This document shows positions 25,101-37,100 of a stretch of 64,000 bases of DNA, piece after piece. Below the pieces are notes generated by a model. That model was not told the DNA's origin, ran no database searches, and worked only from the letters and a program-made list of their open reading frames with translations. The stretch is from Heterohyrax brucei. Its lineage: Eukaryota; Chordata; Mammalia; Hyracoidea; Procaviidae. Made by a program: the position numbers and the translations under genes. The stretch is taken from the NCBI GenBank assembly GCA_028571685.1, contig CM053144.1, positions 95,634,171-95,698,170 on the forward strand, read 5' to 3'. Numbering within the stretch: position 1 is the first letter of the stretch; each line of letters starts with the position of its first letter.

Positions 25101-28100
25101 TGGAATCATGTATGATATTGACCTTTACAATCACTAGACAAAATACCTTTTTAAGCTTAGTTTCAATGATCAGCATAGAATGTTGCTATTAAAAGTATAA
25201 AGAGTGGTGCAAGTGGTCTAACAAATACTGTATAGAAAGGCTATTATATACAAAAAGATGATTACTTCATTTAGAATAATTTGATTCTTTGGTTTACAAA
25301 AAGCTTTGTCTCTTAATCAGAAAGCAGAGATGGGTGGAATTACGAAATTTGCTGAGATTGAAAACCAGCTTCTGTTACACAATTTTGACTACCTGAAGCA
25401 ATTTCATAAATAAATGAAGGTGCTTAAATACTGTGTTATTTCGTTGACTAGAGAGAGAACTGATGTTTTTGTATAGTAGTAGTACATAATTGAAAATTTC
25501 CTCTAATTCCTTTTGTGGAGGGGAGTATTGGTTTTCTGTGTCCTCTAGCTAGAACTCACTGGGAACATCCTGTAGTTGAACAACTTAGGTTTATTATTTG
25601 TTGCAGTAATGGAGAAGGTACACACCATGTGTAACCATGAAGCATCTCAATAAGGCGATGCTAGAAAGAATCTGTTATACAATTGGAATTTTGGTTAGAG
25701 AATTTGGGGAAGGGTCTTAGGAAGTGATGGTTTGTCCTAGATTGGTTGCAGAAGTAGTATTTGGTCATTTAGCAGGAGACAAGAGTGTTTGACATTTTGT
25801 GAGTTGCACTGTGACCTTTGTGCTTGTCTCTGCTTAGACAGCTTACGAAATAGCCTTGATCTGTCATGTTTTATCAGAGTCTCAGAGTAACTTTGTCTGA
25901 TTTTGATTTTTTATAAAATTGCTGATGTCAAAAAGGTCTAGCTGTAAGTAACATGATAGTTTCTGAATGTAACCTTTTTTCCCTTTAACACTATAAAAAA
26001 CAAATTCACCTATAAAATATTTGGTTTAGAATTCTGTTTGTTTAAAGTTATGCATTGATCATGAGACCTATGCTGCTTTACTGGTCCAGTCAGAAGTGGT
26101 TAGACTAGGACAAAACATTTGTTAGGGCTATAAAGTACAACCACAGCTATGTATTTTTAAAAATCAAACATAGTATCTAATGGAATTTGAAACTAATTGC
26201 TCTCTTCATTCTCTCCAAGTTAAACTTCTTGACACTAATATGTGATAAAAAGTAGTATGTGAGGTGAAGTTGCCTACCTGAGTGAAAGAGAAGGTATAAA
26301 TAGAAAGCTATTTATCAGAAGTTAAGTGTAAAAATTTTAAATAGGAATATAATTCAGGTACACACATTTTAGGGTTAGAGTTAATCCCTGTTAGTCACTG
26401 TATCTGATGTTAATGCTTCCGGTCATCATGGTGAGGGAGAGTGAGCAGTGATGTAGGACTACTAAAGGAGTTTCCAAAAGAGCTCTGCCATTAGTAGGTG
26501 GAAGAATAGCCTCTAACTCAGGTCGTTTGTTTGTTTGTTTAAAGTAGGGGCACAAATGTGTGTATTCTTTAATTATTTAGATGGTGGTTGTTAGCTACAA
26601 TCCAGTCAGCCCCCAAGTCATGGCAATCCTCTACAAACAAAAAAGAAACCAGTAGACTCCCATGCATTTGTTACCTATTTTACTTTTAATTTTTTTGCTT
26701 ATACGAATCATCTTTAAACTTTAAAGTTTAAAGACTGTTTGTTAAAAATTGTCACAGAAATTGACAAGGAACAGAAATTTGATACTTGATTAAATCCATG
26801 TTGAGATAGATGAAGTTACCTGTTTTAGCTTTTCTTCCATTAGTTAGTATTGGTGCTGTTAAAAAGGGTTACAAGTGACCTCCGGTTATCTGATTCAGCT
26901 TTATCCTTTCCACAGAAAGAATTCTTCCTAATTTATAGATGAGACAATAAAAATCTTACAGTGTATTCATCTTCACATTGATGAAGAATCTTAACAACTC
27001 TGGTAGACCTAGGCTGTAGCTATAGTTTGAGAGTTACTGAATTACATACCACATTTCATCAATTGTAAGAAAACTTTTTTTCACATTTTAAAATTTCAGA
27101 AATTTAAATGTGACAAAATACAACTGTGTCTTAGAGTTGATGATATGAGAAAGTTAATGTGTTGCTATTTCTACTACTGCCTGACCTGCTTCCATGGGAA
27201 TTAATTTAGAGCAGGAGGAAAGCATTTGTCAATATGGTCTTGACATACTAAGTATGAAATAAGCCTCTATGATGCTTCCAAAGGATAGAAAATGTTGTTA
27301 CTGGATATTATCTTGGGTTAATGTAACATTTTGCAGAACTCAGAAGGTGGAATCTAAAAGTATAACAATATGAAGTCCGACAATTAACTCCACAGACTTA
27401 ATTTGAAGAACTACGTACCTCATTGCAGAATATCACTATGGTCACCTACAAAGTACTCCCCTTGGGAAGCTGTGTACTGACACCAGTGCCTAGACCACCC
27501 TTCATTCAAAGCAGTTTTGGAACTGTTTCTGGACTGGCCATCGTACATGGTGGCATGGTGGCAAGTTCACAAACTTAATTGTGTAGTTGTCTGTGAGGCA
27601 GTTTTTAGCCAGTAAACAAATAACTGTTGGAACACCCTCACTACTCACCTGATAAGGCCCCATTTCTATATCTTCTTTACCCAAAGATACAGGAATTATT
27701 GAAAGGAAGACATTTTGATGACATTCAGGACATCGAGGGTAATATGGTGACAGCTCTGATGGCCATTCCAGTAAAAGATTACAAAATTGCTTTGAAGCAT
27801 GGGCTAGGTGCTGGCATCAGTGCATAACTTCCCAAGGGGAGTGCTTCAAAGGTGGCTGTAGTGATACCAAGCAGTGAGATGTGTAGCACTTCTTTTAGGA
27901 TGAGTCTGTGAACTTAATTGTCAGACCTCGTATTCATTTTCGATTCAGCAAGTACTAATATCTACTACATGACAAATATTATGCTAGGTCTTGAGAATTA
28001 TGCTAGGATAGTAAGCTCTCTGACATGTATAGTGTCTTTATTGTATTCCCTGCACATAGTGCTGTGCCTAGTTACTGTTAGCTGTAAGCCCAGACTAGAC

Positions 28101-31100
28101 AATTTCTTGTGGACTGCCTCCTGCAACTGAGAACTGTAACACTAGATTCAAGTATATCATGCGTACCCAAATGACAGCTGGAGCTCTGTAGTAATTATAG
28201 TTTTCCGGTAATGATTAGGTATGTTATTTCCTTTCAGTATATTTATATTTCAGTATAGCATGAGACAGAGGTATACTGACATAAATGTTTTCAATAGAAA
28301 GCTCTTGCAGTCTGGTAAATGGAATCTTGGGTTCACACCCTTGGCTGCTCGTTGCCCACCTAAGGTGCCTTGGAAGAAAAGCCTAGAGATCTACTTCTGA
28401 AAAATAAACTGTTAAAAACCTTGTGAAACACAGTGCTACTCTGACACACGTGACGTCACCATGAGTCAGCACCACAGCAACTAGCATGTTATTAATAGGA
28501 AAAACACACAGTAGTAGTTTAAAAAAAAAGATACATATATGTACATAATACTTAGAAAATGTTGAAAATTATACAAGCTACAGATACATAGATTTCTGAA
28601 GACATTTTAGTATTGCAGCTAGATAGTTTTCTATCACTTGGATATGAAAAGGACAAAAAGGTGAATGGGAATAATGTTGTAAAGTAGTGTATGTTACATT
28701 AAATTACTAAAGAAGGAATGGACTTCATACACCAAAAGTGAGAAAATGTTCGGTGGGTTGCTTATAAAAGTGAATTCAAGTTATGTAATTCTAGCAGCAA
28801 TTGTAACAAAAAAATGCTTTAAAATAGACATTGAATTGAATCAGTGATCGTATCTAAAGAGTGGCTTATTTTGAGAATTGAAGATATTGAGCATTCTTAA
28901 TAAATTTGTTTAGAGAAACCTTAGAAGAAACATTTCAATTGATATTTATTGCCAAATGTAATAAATTTTATAATCATGTATTCAGTAGTTTCGTTTGTTT
29001 TTTACAGTGCCCACTGGTTTTTGGCTGTTGTATGTTTCCCTGGTTTGGAAAAACCAAAATACGAACCTAATCCTCATTACCATGAAAATACAGTCATACA
29101 AAAATGTTCACCTTTAGAGGACAATTGTATTTCTTCTCCTTCAGCCAATGAAATGGACAGTTGTTCACAAAACTCTTCTGCGAAGCCCGTAATTAAGAAG
29201 ATTCTAAACAGAAAACATTGCGTGGCTGTAATTGAGTCAAATGCTGTACAGGAAGAAACTGACTCTCATTATCAGAGAAGCATATGCAGTGTGAAATGTA
29301 GTCTGAAGCAGATAAATCATCCTGCAAGTGAAAATGAAGAATCAAATAAAGGAGAGTCTGCTTGCCAGAAAGTTGCTGATAGGACTAGAAATGAAAATGG
29401 CCTACAGAATGAATATTTAAGTTCTATACATCATACAGGTATGCATCTAAATGTTCTCAAAGAATTAATGTATTCTGAATAAATTGAATTTTTTAATAAA
29501 AAGGAGTAGAATTGCAGCATAGTGTTTTGTTTTGTTTTTAATGTCAGATTTATTAAAGTATAGGAACCCTGATGGCTTAGTGGTTAAGAGCGTAGCTACC
29601 TAACCAAAAGGTCAACAATTAGAATCTACCAGCTGCTCTTTGGAAACCATATATGGCAATTCTACTGTGTCCTGTGGAGGTCCCTGTTAGAATTAACTCA
29701 GCTATGATGAGTTTGGTTTTGTGCTTTTTTTGTTGAGGTATAATTTACATACAATTAAAATTTATAAATGTAGCTCAGTGAACTTTGTTAAGTGTATATA
29801 GTCATATAGTCCCAGTCATAAATCAAAATTGAACACCTTTTCATCATTCTAAAAATATTTCTGTGCTCCCCCTTACAGTCAGTCTCCTCTGCTTGCCCCA
29901 ACAGAGTTTAGGTTTTGTTAGGTTTGTGTTTTTTACTGTTACATGAAATTTACTGTATTAAGCATGAATAGTAGTTGTATAGTCTTAGGTCTGTAAGAGA
30001 AATTAATTCAGGCTTCTCAATTTTCAGTTAGGTAAAGGGGCATCCATTGCATGATTAGGTCAGATTGACATACAGCTATATACAGACAATTGGAGTTCAA
30101 TTTTAGGAAATACTGTAAGTTAAAACCTTAACTGATCAGAATAGTTAAATACAGATTTTTCTTGTTAATGTTTTTTTCTAACTTTTGTTGGGTAAACAGT
30201 ATTTCCAATTCATTGGCTCCTGTCATCATTTAGTATGTATGTAAAAAGTTTGGTGGATTGACTAATGGCTGAAATTGTGTTCTTTGGACTGGTGGGAGTT
30301 TAATAACTGTTACATTGGTTTATTTTGTCTGTGAATCCTAACCATTGCTTACCATATTCTGTCATGCTCAGCTAATTATGATGTTTGCTGCCTATGTTTT
30401 TTTGAGATTTGTTTAAGTCTTTACTGCCCCCAGAGAATGCCTTGAATGTTACTTTTGGAAAAATGAATCCTTAATAATATGCTTTCTTATGCTTTACCAG
30501 TTCAGTGTAAACAAACCTTGGCATAGTTCTGACTAATGAAGATTAATGGAGTTTATAATTTTGTCTTTTCTGAATTGACATTTTTAAGCATTGTTTACTG
30601 TTTTGTCAGGAGTTTCATTTACGGCATTCAGTAGACTTAACAGGATGGCTCCAGTTAAAATTGGAAATATTAAAAATGTATGAATTTCTCCTAAGAGCTC
30701 ACATTTTTTAAAAAGAACTTCAATCTTTGGTTATCTGTACATATTTCTAAATTGTAAAACTGGATACCAGAACATAGTAATTGGTTTTATTGAGAGTATG
30801 CTCTAAGAAAGCAAGCATAGCAAGTTAGAAATGTGGACTGGTAGGGAGAATGAGGTGAATCGGATCTAGAAGCACTGATTCCTACTTTAAACGACAGCTT
30901 TGACCTATCAAGACTTTTAGCTTGTTTCTTCACATACCCAGTTTTTTAAATTCTAGTATGTGGAATGGCACTTGGCATGTTAATTTGATTTGCTTCTCAT
31001 TGTAATCACTTCTTTATCTTCCCTCTATCTGCTGATGTCTCTCTGTCTGAGTTGTACTTTATAAATGAGATAGGTGAGAAATGAATCTATTTTACAAAAT

Positions 31101-34100
31101 AAAATTGTATAAAATAGTTTTTAAAGATTTTTTTTTCCTGCTTAGCTTGGTTTTGAGTAAAAACTCAACGATTTGAAATTTTTATTTAAAAATATATGTG
31201 GTACTTCAGGACTGGTTTGGATTTTGTATGAAGTCAAGATTATTTATATTTTATCTTTTAATGGTAGCTGCTAGCTAAAATCTGACTAAAAGTTATTTCT
31301 TTGTTGTGGTTACTCAGATGATTAGCAGACAGTAAAATTTTTCTTAACTTTACAGCTAAACTACCTGAGAAATTACAGTGTTTCTTAATGATGGTGTTAC
31401 AAAGTAGAATGTTTCTTACTAGAAACAGTTTCATTTTTCACATTTCTACATTTGTGTATTTTAAGTAATTTCACTGGCACTGGAGCCGTGATTCCATAGA
31501 ATAACTGGAGTCAAGTAGCCAGAGGCATAAATTAAAGCTTTCTCTTCTAAAATAGTTGCTGGGATCCAAGTTAAAGGTTGATTCCTCATTTCTCATTCTT
31601 CTTTGTTGTTTTTTGTGGGAAGAGGAACATTGGTCCAACAATTCTGTTTTCCTTCATTTTCAGTAAATTGATTTTTCTCCACAAGTTAGTTCTGTACTTC
31701 TAGCAGTAACCTTTGTAAAAATCTGAAGTTTCTGTTCATGTTCTAAATTCAATAGCATCAATTCTGACAACCACAAGTAAATTCATGTGCTTCATAAAGC
31801 CTATAACATGCTATAGCATGTGCCTTGCAAACTCATTAAAACTGAAAAGCTTTATTACATTTTCTTCAAAAGAAAGTATGTGGCTTTAGGAAGAACCTTG
31901 CAAAAATGACAAATATTAAACATTCTCAGTTCATACTATTTTAGTCAGAAGCTGTTGTTTAGCTCTAGCAAGAATATTTTTATTTCTTTGACTACTAAGC
32001 TGCATAAAGTTGATACCAGGCCCAGAATGTTGATCTTTGTGCCCAGACAGAGGGTATAAGCTAAGAGACAGAATGCAAAAAATTGAATAGTAGTATAGCA
32101 AAATAAAGTACCTCAAAAGCCAAACAAATACTTCCTTTTCTAGCTCTCTTTCAACTCTGTTTTCTAGGGCAGGGAATAGGGTGAACATAAGCAAATTAGG
32201 TAACCACCAAGAACTTGCCTATAAATTATAACTTTTAGTGTTTAACTCCTGAGTAGAAACAATTAAGGGGATATGTGAATAACTACATTCAAGATTGGTT
32301 ACCATTTTGGGCACTCTGTAGCATAGGCCTTTGAAACAGTAGTATGCCTGCTTTTTATTTCCTTTCTATAAGAAGGCCCTCTGATAATTCAACTTATGTC
32401 TGTCTTTAATGTGAATTCAAATTGAAATGAATTAGAGCACATAACTTAAAGCAATGGGACAAAGCCTAGGTCTCTATATATATAAACCCTAGAGATCCCT
32501 AGTGGCCTCCTGTAAATTAATGTCTAGTGTAATAGTAGTCACTTAATTTGAGTAAATGACTTCAAAAATTCAACAGAAACTACAAGAATACTATGTAGAG
32601 ATTGTCTTTGTCCTAGTACTCTAGTACTGCTGTAACAGAAATACCAGAGGTTGAGGCTTTGAAAAGAGAAAAGTTCTTCTCCTCAGCTCTCCTCTGGACT
32701 GGAAGCTTCTGAGGCAGAGGGAACCTGGATCCTTTCTGAAGGATGCAGTCTACTCCCAGCACCGCTTTCTTGGTGATATGATATCCCCAGCTCTCTGCTT
32801 CTTTCCGTTTCCTTTATATTCTAGAAGAGTGTGTCAAGGCACAATATAATCTTACACTCTGAGTCCTGCCCCACCAACACAACTGCCACCCATCCCCCCT
32901 CATTGATGTCATAGAGGAAGAGTTTATAGCATATGGGAATATCACACAATACCAGGAATTACGGCCTAGCCAAATTGCTGCGCACAGTTACTGGGGAGCA
33001 CAGGTCACTCCATGACAACTTTTCGAATATCTATTTCATTTATTCGTTATTTTTCTTGCAATTTTGTTACATTTGTTTCTGTTCTTACATGTGTGTACCC
33101 ACATCCACTGTAGAAACTCCAGTAGCATAGTAGTAAAGTGCTCTGGCTGCTAACCAGAAGGTCAACAGTTTGAATCCAGCAAGCACTCCTTGGAAACCCT
33201 AGGGTTAGTTCTGCTGTGTCCTGTAGGGTCACTATGAGTAGGAATTGACTGGATCGCAATGGTTTTGGGGGGCTTTTTTTTTACTTCAACTAAAACTTCC
33301 GTATTTATTTATTTTTTTAATTATGATTGAATGAAAATGTACATTGCCATATAAATTTGTATGCCCACCTGTATGCAGCTGCCACTGCTCTCCCTGCCCT
33401 GTGACAGCACACTCTTCCTCTCTGCTCTGTACATGTCTTATTTTCCCAACAATCTGCTGTCCCCTCTTCCCCACCCACTTCACCCACTCCCCTGCCTCCA
33501 GTAAGAGGTCAGCAGGACGACATCCTATAGATGCATAGAACCATGAAGTGCACACATAATATGCTTACTGTGTATCACCAAGTCCGATCCATTCCTGTCT
33601 GAAGAGTTGGCCTCCATTATGATTTGTGGACAAGGTCAGCATCAGGACCAGGGGATGCTCCCAAGGGAACTCCAAGGCCCCTGGACCATCAACTATAGTC
33701 TTTTAGTGGAGATCTCAAGGTGCACCCATTTTTATTTGTGTGTTGCCAGTGGGACTCAACTTTGTGAGCTCCATCACAGCTATCAGTGTTGGTGGCCAGG
33801 CACCATCTGGTTCTTGCGATCACAAGTCAATGTAGTCACCCACTCACGTGGGTCTGTCTGTCTTCTGGGTTCACTTTCCCACTGTGTCGTTTTGGTCCTT
33901 GGTGATGATCGTTCCTGCTGAGTTGGGACCATTTGCTGTACCCTCAGATGGCAGCTTGGCAGCTTCTAAGACCCCAGATGCCATTCACCAATGTGGGGTG
34001 CAGAAGGCTGTCTTAGTAAAATGCTAGTTGTGCCAGTTGGCCTTGATTTCTCCTGAGAACATGGTCCCTGGTCCCCCGCCCCAGCTACTCTGTCCTTGCA

Positions 34101-37100
34101 ATGTTGGGGTAAGATGGGAGGAGTAATCTGTTATGTTGAAGTCCAGTTAAAATTGATCTTCTTTCTAATGTGTGCTGTCACCGGTTTCACCCAACCAAAT
34201 TTCTGTCAACTATGTAAACCCTCCCCCCATCAGTCTTCCTCCCTCCTCACCTTGCAGCCATCAAAGAGTCTTTTCTTCTATGCATGAATCTGTTTTTAAG
34301 TTCTTATCATAGGGGTCTCATACAATATTTGACCTTTTGTCACTGATCACTTTCACTCAGCGTAATGTCCTCCAATTGAAAAGATGTTTCCTAAAATTAT
34401 CGTTGTTCTTTATCATTGCATAGTGTTCCATTGTGTGTCTATACCATAGTTTACCTATCTATTCCTCTGTTGTTGGGCATCTGGGTTGATTCCATCTTTT
34501 TGCTGTTGTGGACTGTGTTGCAATAGACATTTGTGTGCATGTGTCAGTTGGTGTGAATGGCCTTGATTCTGTAGGATATATTACGAGCAGTGGAATTACT
34601 GGGTCAAATGGTATATCTAGATCCAGCTTTTTAAGGAAGCACCAGATTGCTTTCCAAAGAGGTTGCACCATCTTGCAGTTCCACCAACAGTGTATGAGAG
34701 TTCCAGTTTCTCCACAGCCTCTCCAGCATTTGTTGTTTTGCATTAACTAAAACTTTCTTAAGGGCAAGGGCTCTGACATTAACACTTCACAAAAATTAGC
34801 ATTATTGTATGTGATTTACTGATGTTTTCTATTCTTTTTAATGCTTGTGTTATTGTAATTGTGGTAGTGACCTGCTGTATGAAAAGTATTGCTCTAAAAT
34901 AGGTCTCTGCATATTTAAGAAATGAGGTCCCATAGCCTTTATCAAATGTCTCCGAGAGCTCACTCACCTAAACCTACTTAACAGGGCTTTCCACAGCTCC
35001 TTTACTACTGGAGAGAAAATTGCTACGCAGTCTATCGTATATACATTGGTGGCATATTAAAAATTGAGGATTGTGTAAATTTTAATGTCTCAGTGATTGA
35101 GTTGTGAGGGCACTGGTGGATTCAGAGGTGGAATTCTTACCTTCCATGAGTAAAACTAGGGTTCAGTTCCTGGCCAGTACCTAACCACAACCTGTCTGTC
35201 CGTAGAGCCTTACATGTTGCTATGATACTCAACAGATTTCAGCAGAGCTTCTAGATTAAGGTAGACTAGGAAGGAAGGCCTAATTATCTGCTTCCAAAAA
35301 GCCAATAAAAACCCTAATCTTACAGTTTGCAGCGGTCCAATCCAACAGGACTAGGCAGCATATTGTCATGAGTTGGGGGCTGACTAAGTGTTACCTAACA
35401 GCATACCAAGTTTTGCTTGGTCTGGAAAGTGTAGTTGACAGGACTTAAGTGATTTATATTAGACAGCTTTAATATAATTTCATCTATCAGCCATATGTAG
35501 TCACAAATGTCTGCTGCTGCTTTAGTAAGCAAGTGGAATTGCATTTTATCCCAGAGTTTGGGCTTTAAAGTCAACTGTAGGAAAATAACATATTGTGTCG
35601 TTACTTTTGCTTGTTGTTTCTTCAGTTGGGTGCCATATGAAGTAATATGCATGCCAAGGTTTCAGGAAAAATGTGTGTTTGTACTCTAGTGGTTATACTC
35701 TGGAATCACCTTCAGCTTCTTCAAATGACATTACTTTATAAGAAGCTGTTAGGAACTGAGAATCACTGAGAGAAGAGCTAATTTAGTTATCACCCCTCCA
35801 TTTACTCTGTGACGTTTGTTTATTGAGTAGAGTAGTGGAGGGAATGACTGTAGTATTATTTTTCTCCCTTTTTAGAAATGTTTGTGCTTTAATTTATGTG
35901 TTAAATATAGATATTCATATGACACAGCATGTGTAGATAGGAATGATTTGCTGCTGGAGTGGCTTAATTGTTGTGTAATTTTGAATTGCCTGAGGATTTG
36001 GACAAATGTTATTCAGATATAGATGTTTAAATCATATGCTGCTGATCACCACGTTTGGATTTAGATACAACTTTTTCAGGAGTACATTCTATTTGCTGTT
36101 TTCCCATGCCATCTTGTTTATATTAATATTCTTAATATCCTTTTTATAACTTATGCCAAAATAAATTTTAAGCTTTCTAAAAGACCCTGAAGTCATGTTC
36201 TTTAAATTTTTGAAATAACATGCTTTGTAATAAACAATACAGGTATATTAGCTTTATAATCCCTGATTCATATTTTTTACTGTAAATCTCATCCTACAAA
36301 TCTAGTCCCTTGTTATAGAATAATTGTGTAGTTCATCTTTTTGTGCTGAGCGTTTTTTAAACCTTTTGTGTGATTTGCGTCTGTCAACAAATAGTTGATT
36401 TTTAAATACAGTAAGTTCCCAGGTTACAAACTTCCAACTTACAGATCTTACCTGCCCTTTAATGTTATTATATAAATTTGTCCTCAATTTGAAATGATTA
36501 GACCGACCCTGTCCTACAGTTAATCTCACTTGCTCCGTCAGCAGCTTTTAAATCATTTAAAAAGCTTCCAAGCTTTTTCTTGTGCTAAAGTCAGCCTAAT
36601 AAGAACCAGATGCACTATGCTGACTTAGCATATAAATTCAATTTAAAGACACAGTTAGGTGTGGGTCTCAGTTCGTAAACTGGGGACTGCCTGCACTTCG
36701 ATTCTTGGGACAAACCCTAGAAAGTAATTATTTCAGCTTTTTCCTGTGAGTCACTTGTTTTGTACTACCAGCACTGCATTGTTTTGTTTATTGAAAAGTC
36801 TATGACTATAACCAAGGCAGGAAGGAAGTATTATTCAGAATTAAAGGAACTTGCCCATAGCTAATGATTCTTTTTTTCAAGTTTTTCTTTTTGTTATTTG
36901 TTCAAAAGCAAGCATAGTAAGTTTACTCATGTTTACATTTTTACAGTGTGTTATGTAATTTCTTATGTTTTTATAATTATAATTTTAAAACCACGGTTTC
37001 ATTTAATGTTCTGCATGTTGTTTACTCTTCCCATTATTGAATAATTAGTTATTTTATTGCTACCTCCACTATTGAAGATATCTGGTATACCTAGCACAAA

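Noticed and set aside
35109-35180. tRNA-Gly gene
   Set aside because: The A and B boxes are recognisable but the stem pairing is not kept, and the sequence continues into a SINE body and tail.
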